From Arenibacter palladensis (GTDB lineage: Bacteria > Bacteroidota > Bacteroidia > Flavobacteriales > Flavobacteriaceae), in assembly GCF_900129275.1 (NCBI RefSeq), contig NZ_FQUX01000003.1:186001-250000 (forward strand): a stretch of 64,000 nucleotides of DNA, given 5' to 3'. The notes under the pieces were generated by a model, which saw nothing but the letters and a program-made list of their open reading frames with translations, searched no databases and was not told the origin of the DNA. Each line of letters starts with the position of its first letter. Position 1 is the first letter of the stretch. The translations under genes were made by a program, and so were the position numbers. Positions 1-9,133 of this stretch are shown piece after piece.

Positions 1-164
1 CCGTTCATTACTGTGGTCCAATTTTCAACAATATCGCCAGGGCTGATTTTGGTGGCTTCCAATTGCCATTTTCCTAAAAGTTCATTTGTAATTAAGGGTA
101 AGGTATCCTCATCCTTCCCACAACTTAGAAGGAATAGGATACATAGGTAGGTTAATTGCTTCAT
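1..164 (-). CDS. Partial lipoprotein, lipocalin-like (3' end outside window)
   Basis: Reading the minus strand from an ATG at 164 gives an open frame of 54 codons that runs off the window edge. It starts MKQLTYLCILFLLSCGKDED: a short hydrophobic signal ending in a lipobox (LLSC), so the mature protein should be a lipid-anchored envelope protein. The next part, LLGKWQLEA, has the G-x-W seen at the start of many Bacteroidota lipocalin-like domains (compare the secreted protein at 16204). The rest lies outside the window, so the fold call is inference; the lipoprotein call is firm. Confidence 0.7.
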   Translation of the reverse strand, partial: MKQLTYLCILFLLSCGKDEDTLPLITNELLGKWQLEATKISPGDIVENWTTVMN

Positions 165-282
165 TATATATAATATTGGGGGTCCGCCATTATATACGGT
201 TGAATTAGCCTAAATAGTTGTTTTTAAAGTTAAAGAAGTCTTAAAAAAACAAAGTTGCCCAAAAATTCATAAGCAAAAAAAA

Positions 283-303
283 CCACCTTATATATGAAGG
301 TGG
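283..303 (-). terminator. Intrinsic terminator of the small gene at 311
   Basis: On the minus strand, CCACCTT, a 7-nt loop, then AAGGTGG form a perfect 7-bp stem followed directly by eight T residues. It lies a few bases past the stop codon of the 311-508 gene, a classical rho-independent terminator. Confidence 0.8.
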
Positions 304-310
304 CTTATAT

Positions 311-508
311 CTATGCTTTCAAATAAAGAAGGCTTTGTTGTAGTTCTGGTTTGTCATTAATAAATTGCTTTAACCAGAGTTTTAATTCTTCTATTTCAAA
401 TGGTAATAGTCTAGTCACTGCTTTTTCTAGTTCTTTGCAAAATAACTTTGTATCAAAACTAACCTTTTGCAGTACGGTTTTGGTGTACTCTAACATAGCT
501 CTTGCCAT
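311..508 (-). CDS. Small conserved Bacteroidota protein, 65 aa
   Basis: The product begins MARAMLEYTKTVLQKVSF and continues with alternating charged and hydrophobic residues (around residues 24-50: KELEKAVTRLL then EELKLWLKQF). It looks wholly helical and cytosolic, without signal peptide or membrane segment. From memory, proteins of this length and N-terminus are widespread in Bacteroidota and of unknown function. The start is an ATG, and a terminator follows the stop. An overlapping plus-strand frame is its shadow. Family recognition is good; the function is unknown. Confidence 0.75.
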   Translation of the reverse strand: MARAMLEYTKTVLQKVSFDTKLFCKELEKAVTRLLPFEIEELKLWLKQFINDKPELQQSLLYLKA

Positions 509-595
509 ATTTCAAAATAATTTTAGGTTGCTTGGACTAAGATAACCAATAAAAGGTATATATTATTGCCGTCTTTCCGTTAAATAATAGATAAA

Positions 596-1924
596 ATGAT
601 GTTAAAGTCGATGAACGTACATTTTCAACAGCTTTTTTTAAATAAAAAAAGGACTCTTGGACAACTGATTTTGGTTGGGGCCTCAATAAGTTTAATAGGG
701 TGCAAAACACTGAATAACAGTAAACTAAACAAGACCATTAACCAAAAGATAAGCTCTCGAACAACCAATAATTACTTTCAGGGTATATTAATTTATGATC
801 CTGTAAAAAAGGATACCGTGTATAGCCATAATAGCCAAAAATATTTTACTCCGGCAAGTAATACCAAGATAATTACATTGTATACTTCCCTTAAAACCCT
901 GCCAGAAAAGATCCCTTCCCTAAAATATATTGTTAAAAATGATACCCTCTATATGGAAGGTACTGGTGACCCAACTTTGTTGCATCCTTATTTTGGTGAC
1001 AGTACCGCAATAAAATTTGCCATGAACTATAAGAACGTATCCCTTTATCTAAATAATTTTGAGGAAAGCAGGTATGGTCCAGGTTGGGCCTGGGAGGATT
1101 ATGACTTATATTTTAGTCCTGAAAGAAATGGTTTACCCTTATACGGCAATGTTGTAACCATTACCAATAATGATAGTTTGGCAGTAAGCCCTACCTATTT
1201 TAAAAACCAAGTTGTGCCGATTAGTTATGGGGTAAATCGGGAATTGTACAGCAATACCTTTTATTATGATCCTCAGAGAAGGGATACCTTGGAGAGTCCG
1301 TTTATGATAGACAGCACCCTGACAAAAAGCCTCCTCGAAGAAGCCCTCCTTAAAAAGGTGAATGTTGTACAGAAAATGCCGAATGACGAAAAACAAATAT
1401 TGTACAGTGTTGCTTCAGATTCCCTATATAAAAGAATGATGGAAGTGAGTGATAATTTTCTCGCGGAACAATTATTAATCTTAAGCTCCTCTACCCTTTC
1501 GGATACCCTGAACAGTGCAAAAGCCAGAAATTATATATTGGACAATTATTTACAGGAACTTGAGCAACCACCAAGATGGGTAGATGGTTCCGGACTTTCC
1601 CGATATAATTTGTTTACTCCTGGAACTATGGTCTATGTATTAAATAAAATGTACCAAGAAATACCAAGGGAACGCTTGTTCAATTTTTTCCCCGTTGGAG
1701 GCCTCAGCGGGACTTTAAAGGGAAGGTTTAATGGTGATGACCGCCCCTATATTTACGCCAAAACCGGATCACTTGGCAATAATTATTGCCTTAGTGGATA
1801 TCTAATAACGCGGTCTGGAAAAACTTTAATATTTAGTTTTATGAACAACCATTTTACCAAAAGCAATAGTGAAGTAAAACAGCATATGGAGTCTATTTTT
1901 GAAATGATCAGGGACAATTATTGA
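596..1924 (+). CDS. dacB: D-Ala-D-Ala carboxypeptidase/endopeptidase, PBP4 family (peptidase S13)
   Basis: Penicillin-binding protein that trims or cleaves peptidoglycan cross-links in the periplasm. All three active-site motifs are visible: SxxK at residues 88-91 (SNTK, nucleophile Ser88), SxN at 285-287 (SDN), and KTG at 389-391. The N-terminus has a hydrophobic stretch ending in LIGC (Cys36), suggesting lipid anchoring behind an unusually long N-terminal region; a start at the internal Met6 is possible. At 442 aa it is on the short side for S13 enzymes, so the large inserted domain of E. coli DacB is probably reduced. It converges on the msrA-like gene with a 7-bp overlap of the two 3' ends. 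Confidence 0.9.
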   Translation: MMLKSMNVHFQQLFLNKKRTLGQLILVGASISLIGCKTLNNSKLNKTINQKISSRTTNNYFQGILIYDPVKKDTVYSHNSQKYFTPASNTKIITLYTSLKTLPEKIPSLKYIVKNDTLYMEGTGDPTLLHPYFGDSTAIKFAMNYKNVSLYLNNFEESRYGPGWAWEDYDLYFSPERNGLPLYGNVVTITNNDSLAVSPTYFKNQVVPISYGVNRELYSNTFYYDPQRRDTLESPFMIDSTLTKSLLEEALLKKVNVVQKMPNDEKQILYSVASDSLYKRMMEVSDNFLAEQLLILSSSTLSDTLNSAKARNYILDNYLQELEQPPRWVDGSGLSRYNLFTPGTMVYVLNKMYQEIPRERLFNFFPVGGLSGTLKGRFNGDDRPYIYAKTGSLGNNYCLSGYLITRSGKTLIFSFMNNHFTKSNSEVKQHMESIFEMIRDNY

Positions 1925-2427
1925 TCCAAGACCTTGACATGATCTACCTGGTCCGCAAATTTCAACAATAACAACTTAAGCTTTGGGGCAATATGTGTTG
2001 TGCAAAACGGCTTGTATGGATTTTTGAAGTAATAATTTTGAAACGCCTTATCGGAAATTTTAAATTCTTTGAACGGCAGGACTTTGGTTATTAAGGGACT
2101 TTTAAAATTCTCTTGAAATTTTTGTAGTGCCAAGGCGCACCTTTCAGCATCCACAGTTTCAAAAGTATAAATGGCAGAGCGATATTTTTTACGCATGCTA
2201 TGGTTGGAAGTAGATTTATGGGTGTAAAGGTGTATCAAAATTAAATCTTCCAGACTTATGTTAATGGGATCATAACGAACAATTACAGCTTCGGAAAAGG
2301 AAGACTCCTCCCCCTCGGAAGCTACAAAACCCTGTTCCACACTTATTATCCCCTTTAAAGAGTTATAGACGGCTTCGGTACACCAGTGGCAGCCACCACC
2401 AAAGGCAATTCTATGAATAGTTTCCAT
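1918..2427 (-). CDS. MsrA-like peptide methionine sulfoxide reductase, divergent
   Basis: The N-terminus FGGGCHWCTEAVYNSLKG matches the MsrA active-site region, with catalytic Cys14 in GCHWC where typical MsrA has GCFWC. The downstream G-Y-x-G-G segment is replaced by GFVAS, but HKSTSNHSMRKKYRSAI (roughly residues 70-86) keeps the family pattern around the substrate pocket. A late cysteine in PFCTTHIAP could be the resolving residue. MsrA reduces methionine-S-sulfoxide in oxidised proteins. At 169 aa it has normal length and no signal peptide, so it is probably cytosolic. It sits 15 bp downstream of nudK and is probably cotranscribed. Activity of this subclass is not guaranteed because of the substitutions. 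Confidence 0.82.
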   Translation of the reverse strand: METIHRIAFGGGCHWCTEAVYNSLKGIISVEQGFVASEGEESSFSEAVIVRYDPINISLEDLILIHLYTHKSTSNHSMRKKYRSAIYTFETVDAERCALALQKFQENFKSPLITKVLPFKEFKISDKAFQNYYFKNPYKPFCTTHIAPKLKLLLLKFADQVDHVKVLDQ

Positions 2428-2442
2428 AATGGGTTGGTCGCT

Positions 2443-3033
2443 TTAGTTGATGGAAAATAACCCATTAATTTTAGCGTATTGCAGTAACATTATGGTCTTG
2501 GCATCTTTTATTTCACCTGTATGTATCATTTCCATAGCTTTTTCAAAGTCCAACTCCAAGACTTCAATATTTTCTGTCTCCTCCTCGGCCCCTCCCCCAT
2601 CGCCTATCTTCATTTTTTCTTCATATGACCCAATAAAGAAATAAAGGATCTCGGTAACCGAGCCGGGCGACATATAGGACTCAAAAACTTTCTCTACTTT
2701 TTCCAATTTATAACCGGTTTCTTCCTCGGTTTCTTTTTTTATACAGTCTTCAGGATGGTCACCATCCAGGAGTCCGGCACAAACTTCTATCATCATCCCG
2801 GAGTCATTGCCATTTATATAGGTAGGCATCCGAAACTGTCTGGTAAGTATAACCGTTTTGTTCTTTTTGTTGTACAGTAAAATGGCAGCACCGTTTCCCC
2901 GATCATAGGCCTCTCGGGATTGGGTCTCCCAGCTACCGTCATCCCTCTGATATTCAAAGGTTAACTTTTCAAGTTTATACCAGTTATCGGACAACAACTC
3001 CTTTTTTATGTTTCTTACTTTTTTGTTGTTCAT
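2443..3033 (-). CDS. nudK: GDP-mannose pyrophosphatase NudK (Nudix hydrolase)
   Basis: Nudix hydrolase of 196 aa, co-linear with E. coli NudK over nearly its whole length as I recall that sequence: SDNWYKL near the N-terminus, [25 protein letters not shown], then the variant Nudix box [15 protein letters not shown] with EEETGY, and [11 protein letters not shown]. NudK hydrolyses GDP-mannose and other sugar or ADP-ribose nucleotides to limit or recycle them. In the Nudix box the usual Arg-Glu is Lys-Glu and an acidic position is His, as seen in NudK-type boxes. Cytosolic. It precedes the msrA-like gene on the same strand. Confidence 0.9.
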   Translation of the reverse strand: MNNKKVRNIKKELLSDNWYKLEKLTFEYQRDDGSWETQSREAYDRGNGAAILLYNKKNKTVILTRQFRMPTYINGNDSGMMIEVCAGLLDGDHPEDCIKKETEEETGYKLEKVEKVFESYMSPGSVTEILYFFIGSYEEKMKIGDGGGAEEETENIEVLELDFEKAMEMIHTGEIKDAKTIMLLQYAKINGLFSIN

Positions 3034-3154
3034 TTATGGGAAGTTCATGTTTTCATACAAATCTAGGCATTTTTAGACCCTGGGAAACGGCAAAAATTAA
3101 GATGGATGGCGCCAAAAGAATTTATATTTACTTGAGGTAAGATATAAACCTACC

Positions 3155-3808
3155 TTATACCGTAACCGCATTGTTCAAATACCTCCTAAAGGGGAGCATT
3201 TCCATATAAACAGAGAGTATTTTCTCCTTAAAATCATCTTCTAATATTTCCTTTTGTGAAAGGGGATGCATAACGGCGAAGGTTTTATGCCGTAACAATT
3301 CCACATGCGGATGATCTTTAGAAAATCCTTTGGGAGCATTCTTTAGTGTCTCATCCACCACCAATTCCCCAAAAGTGTCCTTAAAGGATTTTTTATTCAG
3401 AATCTTTTTAAACTCTTCTCCGTCGTAGTCAATAGCTTCGCGAATACTGCGCAAGGTTTTGGGATCTGGTCTCCAAAATCCGCCGGCCAACATGGACTTG
3501 CCAAGACCTATCTCAATATAAAAATCGGCCGTATTGGGCGCCTTGTCCAACCCTGCTCCAAAATGGTCCTTATAGATAGGTTTGTTGGGGTGGAACATCA
3601 GATTATTATTAATTCTATTTATTCCCTTCTTCCCCGGTGTGCTGTAATATTCGTTGTCAACAGCCCCAAGTGCCACATCCAATTCATTCAACCATTCTAT
3701 ATAATCATCCCTTACCTCCTTGTACCATTTTCGGTTTCCATCCATCCATTCCTTGGAATTGTTCCGGTTAAGCTCAGTTAGAAATTGAAAAAGGGATTTA
3801 AAATTCAT
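3155..3808 (-). CDS. DUF2461 family protein (TIGR02453)
   Basis: Conserved 217-aa soluble protein whose N-terminus, FLTELNRNNSKEWMDGNRKWY, carries the hallmark pattern of the DUF2461/TIGR02453 family (N-N-x-x-W-x-x-x-N followed by Y). Further family-like blocks are MFHPNKPIYKDHFGAGL and FYIEIGLGKSMLAGGFW near the middle. No signal peptide or membrane segment is seen. The biochemical role of the family is not established. It follows the AIM24 gene on the same strand with a 48-bp gap and could share its transcript. Confidence 0.88.
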   Translation of the reverse strand: MNFKSLFQFLTELNRNNSKEWMDGNRKWYKEVRDDYIEWLNELDVALGAVDNEYYSTPGKKGINRINNNLMFHPNKPIYKDHFGAGLDKAPNTADFYIEIGLGKSMLAGGFWRPDPKTLRSIREAIDYDGEEFKKILNKKSFKDTFGELVVDETLKNAPKGFSKDHPHVELLRHKTFAVMHPLSQKEILEDDFKEKILSVYMEMLPFRRYLNNAVTV

Positions 3809-3856
3809 TAGTCGGTTTATGTGATTAAAGATAACTATTAGAGGTTCTTGGTTAAA

Positions 3857-4654
3857 TTAAAATCGGTTATCCCCGTCCAATAGATCACCCAAGCCGCCTA
3901 AAATACTTCCTTCACCCTTGTCTTTTCCTCCTCGCGGAATGGACGCCAAGACCCTACCCGCCAATCTGCTAAAGGGTAGTGATTGAATATACACGGTACC
4001 GGGTCCACGGAGGGTGGCATAAAAAAGCCCTTCTCCCCCAAAGATGGTGTTTTTGATTCCCCCTATAAATTCAATATCATAGTCCACCTCCTTGGTAAAG
4101 CCTATGATACAGCCTGTATCCACTTTTAAGGTTTCTCCAGGACCTAGTACCTTTTTCGCCGTAGTTCCTCCCGCATGCACAAAGGCCATTCCGTCTCCCT
4201 CCAATTTTTGCATGATAAATCCTTCCCCTCCAAATAGTCCTCGACCCAATCTCTTTGAAAATTCAATTCCCACGGAAACACCTTTTGCCGCACACAAAAA
4301 AGCATCCTTCTGACAAATGAATTTCCCCTGAAATTCACTAAGGTCTATCGGAATAATTTTTCCGGGATAAGGCGAGGCAAAGCTTACCTGCTTTTTACCA
4401 TTTCCTATGTTTAAAAATGCCGTCATAAATAGACTTTCGCCCGTTAGCAATCGTTTTCCTGCCGAGAATAATTTTCCTAGGACTCCCGTATCCTGATTGG
4501 AACCATCACCAAAAATGGTATCCATTTTAATATCGGAATCCATCATCATAAAACTTCCTGCCTCGGCTACAACGGCTTCTTGTGGATCCAATTCTATTTC
4601 CACATATTGCATTTCCTCCCCGTAAATTACATAGTCTATTTCGTGTGCGTTCAT
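3857..4654 (-). CDS. TIGR00266 / AIM24 family protein
   Basis: The 265-aa product matches the AIM24-like family: an early block [19 protein letters not shown], then glycine-rich repeats ([16 protein letters not shown]; later [17 protein letters not shown]) that form the beta-sandwich of this family. The C-terminus is Gly/Asp rich ([16 protein letters not shown]). The bacterial members have no settled function; yeast AIM24 is mitochondrial. It has no signal peptide and is presumably cytosolic. It lies between DUF2461 and DUF4442 genes on the same strand. Confidence 0.88.
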   Translation of the reverse strand: MNAHEIDYVIYGEEMQYVEIELDPQEAVVAEAGSFMMMDSDIKMDTIFGDGSNQDTGVLGKLFSAGKRLLTGESLFMTAFLNIGNGKKQVSFASPYPGKIIPIDLSEFQGKFICQKDAFLCAAKGVSVGIEFSKRLGRGLFGGEGFIMQKLEGDGMAFVHAGGTTAKKVLGPGETLKVDTGCIIGFTKEVDYDIEFIGGIKNTIFGGEGLFYATLRGPGTVYIQSLPFSRLAGRVLASIPRGGKDKGEGSILGGLGDLLDGDNRF

Positions 4655-4759
4655 ACTATAACTTTAATATTTTGATTTTTTTTTCAGACCATAAGTACCA
4701 AAAACAACCATTTTGTTACAACGTTCCATAAGTATATTGCTACATAGCCTCACTGGCAA

Positions 4760-4807
4760 ATTGATCCATTAGTACATTGATTCATTGGTAGATTAGCACA
4801 TTAAATC
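4760..4807. repeat. Three imperfect 16-bp tandem repeats
   Basis: Three successive 16-base units fill the space after the DUF4442 stop codon: ATTGATCCATTAGTAC, ATTGATTCATTGGTAG and ATTAGCACATTAAATC. The first two differ at three positions; the third is degraded. It resembles the simple short-period repeats seen in other gaps of this window (28744 and about 36025). Confidence 0.55.
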
Positions 4808-4808
4808 A

Positions 4809-5264
4809 TTAAGCCTTAACCTTAAGGGTCCATTCAAAATTAAAGGTAGAAACTACAATACCTTCCTCGTTGACGCCGACCGATTTCATCCATATGGTCT
4901 GCCCCTCGCCCGTTTCAATGGTTTTTTTAATGGCGTCCGCTATAAGATGACCCTCCTCACAAGTAAAGGTAATTTTACCTGTCGCTTTTTTTGAAAAATT
5001 AGCATTGTTATTGGCCACCAGCATAGAAATATTCTTTCCGCTCTTTCTAATCTGATTCATGACCATAGCACCTGTGGTAAGCTCAGCGGCCATCCCTTGA
5101 ACGGCCCAAAACAAGGATTTGAACGGATTTTGATTTATCCATCTATGTCTTACGGTCACTACGGCCTTTTTTTCATCAATATATCTTAAACGCACTCCTG
5201 TCCACCATACAGCAGGGAGTTTAAAGAAGCTGAACATGTTAATTTTACTTGCATCGGAAGCCAT
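4809..5264 (-). CDS. DUF4442 domain protein (hotdog-fold thioesterase-like)
   Basis: The 151-aa protein shows a DUF4442 pattern: SFFKLPAVWWTGVRLRY at the N-terminus, then NPFKSLFWAVQGMAAELTTG around residues 45-65, matching the long central helix region of hotdog-fold acyl-thioesterase-like proteins. It lacks a signal peptide. Family members are presumed to act on acyl-CoA or acyl-ACP, but this is unproven. It is the first gene of the minus-strand run that continues with AIM24 and DUF2461, though the 154-bp repeat-bearing gap after it makes a single operon uncertain. Confidence 0.82.
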   Translation of the reverse strand: MASDASKINMFSFFKLPAVWWTGVRLRYIDEKKAVVTVRHRWINQNPFKSLFWAVQGMAAELTTGAMVMNQIRKSGKNISMLVANNNANFSKKATGKITFTCEEGHLIADAIKKTIETGEGQTIWMKSVGVNEEGIVVSTFNFEWTLKVKA

Positions 5265-5346
5265 AGCTGTTGTTTAATGTGTATCAAAAGTATATAAAAT
5301 GTATGAATCGACAATTGTTAATAAATTGTTAATTTTTAGTACTTTG

Positions 5347-5380
5347 TTTTGCATAGTACCTTCTTTTAGATATATATTTG
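5347..5380 (+). promoter_or_regulatory. Putative Bacteroidota promoter for the DUF4870 gene
   Basis: TATATTTG at 5373-5380 is an exact match to the Bacteroidota -7 element TAnnTTTG. TTTTG at 5347-5351 sits 21 nt upstream as a -33 element. It points to the gene at 5532, leaving a leader of about 145 nt. Confidence 0.45.
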
Positions 5381-5531
5381 CATAAGAAGTTATTAGGCTT
5401 AATAAGATCAGTCTGTAAAAATAGTCTGCATTAACCCTTAAAAATAGTTTTGGATGCAACCGAAAACTGTTTTATCCTAAGCCTATAATAAAATTGAGAT
5501 AGTACGTAATGGTAACACTAATCATACAACA

Positions 5532-6008
5532 ATGACCGAAACACTGAGCAAACACGAAAAAAATTTGGCGGCCATAATACATGCCTCCACCTTTTCCAAG
5601 TATTTTATACCTTTTGGGAATTTCCTTCTTCCATTAATTCTTTGGACAGCCAATAAAAAGGATCTTAGCTTCGTAGACCAAAATGGTAAACGTGCCCTGA
5701 ATTTTCAAATCAGTCTATTATTATACTCTGTTATCCTAGGCATATTCACTGTTCCTTTTGTAATAGGGATTATACCGGAAATTTTTCATTTGGCAGATTT
5801 TAACTTTGCCAATTTTAACGAATTCAACGGCCTAAATTTCGATTTTCAATCCTTCCATCTGGGCAAATTGCTTTGGCCACTGGGAGTAGCAGGAGCTGCA
5901 CAGTTGGGACTCTTCCTTGTAAATATAGTCTATACCATATTGGCCACCATTCGTACTAGTGAAGGACTGGATTTTCAGTACCCGATTAGCATACCATTTA
6001 TTAAATAA
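5532..6008 (+). CDS. DUF4870 domain membrane protein
   Basis: This 158-aa inner-membrane protein fits DUF4870: near the N-terminus a cytosolic stretch with AAIIHASTF, then hydrophobic segments around residues 22-40 (FIPFGNFLLPLILW), 57-83 and 108-140. The motif SFVDQNGKRALNFQISLLLY between the first two is the DUF4870 signature (H/N-G-K-x-A-L-N-F-Q). Function is unknown; such genes are often next to PspC and PadR genes, as here. It precedes the PadR regulator by 118 bp on the same strand and probably belongs to the same envelope-related group. Confidence 0.85.
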   Translation: MTETLSKHEKNLAAIIHASTFSKYFIPFGNFLLPLILWTANKKDLSFVDQNGKRALNFQISLLLYSVILGIFTVPFVIGIIPEIFHLADFNFANFNEFNGLNFDFQSFHLGKLLWPLGVAGAAQLGLFLVNIVYTILATIRTSEGLDFQYPISIPFIK

Positions 6009-6126
6009 GGATTAATACAATTAGTACTCATCACACTAATTCGAGAGTTTATTCATCAATTAATATCAAAAAGCTGCAATGCGATCATCAAAAAACGAAC
6101 AGTAAAATTATTATAATCATGTAATT

Positions 6127-6462
6127 ATGAATATTGAAAACACAAAAGCACAAATGCGCAAGGGCGTTTTGGAGTACTGCATACTTTCCATTCTCAATGG
6201 AGAGGACAAGTATACCTCCGAAATCCTGGACACCTTAAAGGATGCTAAAATGCTAGTAGTAGAGGGTACCATTTATCCCTTGCTTACAAGATTAAAAAAT
6301 GCAGGATTGCTCAACTATCGTTGGGAAGAATCCACTTCAGGTCCCCCAAGAAAATATTACACATTAACAGAAACTGGAAAACTATTCCTAAAGGAATTGG
6401 ACAGCACTTGGGATGAACTTAGAAATGCAACGAACCTTGTTACCAAAACAAAAAAAAGTTAA
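6127..6462 (+). CDS. PadR family transcriptional regulator
   Basis: A 111-aa winged-helix DNA-binding protein. The PadR hallmarks are present: MRKGVLEYCILSILN at the start of helix 1, YTSEILDTL, then the recognition-helix region GTIYPLLTRLKNAGLL (residues about 47-62), and the wing SGPPRKYYTLTETG. PadR proteins usually repress neighbouring genes and respond to ligands or stress. It ends 3 bp before the PspC gene, so the two are cotranscribed and it likely autoregulates that operon. No cofactor-binding domain is visible beyond the winged helix. Confidence 0.93.
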   Translation: MNIENTKAQMRKGVLEYCILSILNGEDKYTSEILDTLKDAKMLVVEGTIYPLLTRLKNAGLLNYRWEESTSGPPRKYYTLTETGKLFLKELDSTWDELRNATNLVTKTKKS

Positions 6463-6465
6463 AAA

Positions 6466-8217
6466 ATGAACAAGACAATAAATATAAATCTGGCCAATTT
6501 ATTCTTTCACATAGATGAACAAGCCTACACTAAATTGCAACGTTACTTAGAGGCCATAAAACGTTCCTTTGCCAACACCAATGGTAGCGAAGAGATCATA
6601 GCCGATATAGAGGCCAGAATAGCCGAACTTTTCCATGAAAAAATGGAAAACGAAAGACAGGTAATTACCGAGAAGGAAGTGGACGAGGTTATAGGGATCA
6701 TGGGACAACCCGAAGATTACATGGTTGACGAGGACATTTTTGAAGACCAACCACAATCAACAAAAAAATCAACTAGGGTAAGAAAATTATACAGGGACAT
6801 AGACAATAAATATATTGGGGGTGTGTCTGCCGGTCTAGGACATTATTTTGGAATAGATGCCCTCTGGGTTAGACTTATATGGATTCTGCTTACCATATTT
6901 AGCTGGGGAGGATTTGTATTTATCTATATTCTCCTATGGATCTTAATTCCGGAGGCCGTAACTACGGCCCAGAAGCTGGATATGCGCGGTGAGGCCGTTA
7001 ACATCAGCAATATCGAAAAAAAAGTAAAGGAAAGTTTTGACGATGTAGCGGAAAAGGTCAAAAATGTAGACTATGAAAAAGTGGGAAATAAGGTAAAGGA
7101 TGGTAGCCGCGGTTTCTTCAATGCCATTGCCGATATTATCATGTTCTTCTTTAAGATCATTGGCAAATTCATAGGAATAATCTTGATAATTATTGGGGCT
7201 GCGGGAATAGTTGCCCTATTGGTAGGTCTTTTTACTGTAGGTATATTGGATATAATACACTTACCAGGTGTAGATTTTTATAATCTAGTCAACTCCACCA
7301 ATACTCCGGTATGGGTGGTTTCAATTCTGGCATTTTTCGCAATTGGAATTCCCTTTTTCTTCCTAATGTACCTAGGCCTAAAGATTTTGGTGAACAATTT
7401 AAAATCCATCGGCAATGTTGTAAAATTTACGCTACTGGGGTTGTGGTTGATCTCTATAATATTATTGACCGTTTTTGGCATACACCAAGCAGCTGCCCAT
7501 GCCTACTCAGGTAATGTGGCCATTGAAAAGGAATTGGTTTTTGTCCAACCTTCGGAACCGGTTAAAATAAATTTAAGGTCAACTGACAGGGACAAACAGG
7601 AAAACAACATGCGTATTAATGGGATTGTATTGGATTATACTGAAAATGGGGAAGAAATTCTCATTTCACGGGATTTTCGTATGTACTTAAAAATGTCGCA
7701 CGATTCCATAGCCCGAATCGAAGTGAGGAAAAACGCCAATGGGAATTCCTTTAAGAATGCAACAGAGACAGCAGGCAAGATCAACTACAGTTATTTGGTG
7801 CAAGGAAACACCATTCTATTGGATGACTATTTATCAACCGGTAGGGAAAATAAATTTAGAGACCAAGATGTAAGGGTATATCTCTACCTTCCTATGGGGA
7901 CCAAAGTAGAATTCGGAAGTTCTCCAGAAAACTGTTGGATCATCAGGGCGAATAATGACCGGAATATGAACGGTTGTGAAATAACAAAATATGCCTGGAT
8001 GATGAATAAGGATGGTGAAATGAAATGTGAAAACTGTCCTGAAATTGAAGAAGTCGACGACGACAAGAATGGCAAAATTATAATTAATGAAGATGGGGTG
8101 GATATTGACATAAAGGGCAACGGTGATAATTTTAAACTTAAAATAGACGATAAGGGGGTACAGATAAAAACCAACGAAACCAATCGTACCTATTTAAAAG
8201 AGGATACCGTTCAGTAG
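6466..8217 (+). CDS. PspC domain membrane protein
   Basis: A 583-aa membrane protein. Residues 1-100 are soluble and include a pattern found at the N-terminus of many Bacteroidota PspC proteins (SEEIIADIEARIAELF). Residues about 106-165 are the PspC domain (KLYRDIDNKYIGGVSAGLGHYFGID, then a membrane helix ending LLWILIPEA). Further membrane segments lie near 225-265, 280-305 and 318-340. The C-terminal half (about 350-583) is a hydrophilic beta-rich domain ending in an acidic tail. PspC-like proteins sense envelope stress. Its start lies 3 bp after padR, which argues for an operon controlled by that regulator; the adhesin-like GIN lipoprotein follows. Confidence 0.9.
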   Translation: MNKTININLANLFFHIDEQAYTKLQRYLEAIKRSFANTNGSEEIIADIEARIAELFHEKMENERQVITEKEVDEVIGIMGQPEDYMVDEDIFEDQPQSTKKSTRVRKLYRDIDNKYIGGVSAGLGHYFGIDALWVRLIWILLTIFSWGGFVFIYILLWILIPEAVTTAQKLDMRGEAVNISNIEKKVKESFDDVAEKVKNVDYEKVGNKVKDGSRGFFNAIADIIMFFFKIIGKFIGIILIIIGAAGIVALLVGLFTVGILDIIHLPGVDFYNLVNSTNTPVWVVSILAFFAIGIPFFFLMYLGLKILVNNLKSIGNVVKFTLLGLWLISIILLTVFGIHQAAAHAYSGNVAIEKELVFVQPSEPVKINLRSTDRDKQENNMRINGIVLDYTENGEEILISRDFRMYLKMSHDSIARIEVRKNANGNSFKNATETAGKINYSYLVQGNTILLDDYLSTGRENKFRDQDVRVYLYLPMGTKVEFGSSPENCWIIRANNDRNMNGCEITKYAWMMNKDGEMKCENCPEIEEVDDDKNGKIIINEDGVDIDIKGNGDNFKLKIDDKGVQIKTNETNRTYLKEDTVQ

Positions 8218-8361
8218 GCTCTTTTAACAACTCGGTAATTTATAATATGGCCAAAGCAACCTAATTGATAATTTTAAACAAACCATTAAACAGTAACATT
8301 AATCAATCCTTGAAATACTCTGTCCCCCGAGAGATCATTACAAGACTCAAAAACAACAATC

Positions 8362-9087
8362 ATGACAACACTAGCAAGAATTACCATCACACTAATCTTG
8401 GCAATCCTATTTTCTTCATGCGGTTTCGATATCAACATTGGACCTGGCAAGAAAGGAAATGGAATTGTGGAAGAAGACAACCGAAGGGTGACTTCGGATT
8501 TTACCGCCATTTCAGTTTCCGAAGGCTTGGATGCCTACGTTACCCAAGGCGATGATTTCGAAATTGTAGTGGAGGCCGATGAAAATATCATAGACCTAAT
8601 TGGGACCGATATCAAAAATGGAACCTTACGGATCCATGCCATTGAAAATATTGGTAGGGCTACCAAGAATATCCATGTAACCCTACCTGTAATTACAGCC
8701 TTGGAAACTTCCAGTGGTGCCGCCCTGACTACTAAAAACACTATAGAGGCCGAGAACATTGAATTGAGCTCCAGTAGTGGTTCCAATCTTCAAATTGAAG
8801 AACTAAAGGCTTACAATGTAATAGCGGAATCCAGCAGCGGTGCCCAAATTAGGGTGGCCGGAGAAACAGAAACACTCAATAGCAGTGCCAGTAGTGGTTC
8901 TGGAATAAAAGCCGAAAACTTGAACTCTGCCAAATGTAGTGCCAGTGCCAGTAGTGGTGCCGGTATTACGGTAAACGCATCCGAATCGTTAATTGCTAAG
9001 GCCAGTAGCGGCGGAGACATCCGCTATACTGGAAGTGCGAAGGTAGAACATAAAAAATCGAGTTCCGGAAGTGTCAGCGCATTATAA
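8362..9087 (+). CDS. Head GIN domain lipoprotein (DUF2807)
   Basis: A 241-aa exported protein with signal peptide and lipobox FSSC (Cys20). Residues 40-235 form the putative auto-transporter adhesin head GIN (DUF2807) beta-helix: repeated SSSG/SGA turns (LETSSGAALTT, LSSSSGSNLQI, AESSSGAQIRV, SASSGSGIKAE, ASSGAGITV) recur about every 18-21 residues, one per coil. These proteins are probably surface or periplasmic. The gene follows the PspC gene by 144 bp on the same strand, a neighbourhood common in Flavobacteriia. A strong terminator follows. Confidence 0.9.
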   Translation: MTTLARITITLILAILFSSCGFDINIGPGKKGNGIVEEDNRRVTSDFTAISVSEGLDAYVTQGDDFEIVVEADENIIDLIGTDIKNGTLRIHAIENIGRATKNIHVTLPVITALETSSGAALTTKNTIEAENIELSSSSGSNLQIEELKAYNVIAESSSGAQIRVAGETETLNSSASSGSGIKAENLNSAKCSASASSGAGITVNASESLIAKASSGGDIRYTGSAKVEHKKSSSGSVSAL

Positions 9088-9133
9088 ATGTCAGACCCTG
9101 TATTAATTAGGATTCCACTGTCCTAAAATATTC

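Noticed and set aside
5274..5459. Possible 61-aa minus-strand protein
   Set aside because: Lies in the promoter region of the DUF4870 gene; composition and lack of conserved pattern suggest a chance frame.
8265..8555. Possible 96-aa plus-strand protein
   Set aside because: Overlaps the GIN gene start in another frame; residue usage (many Arg, Trp, His) is typical of a shadow frame.
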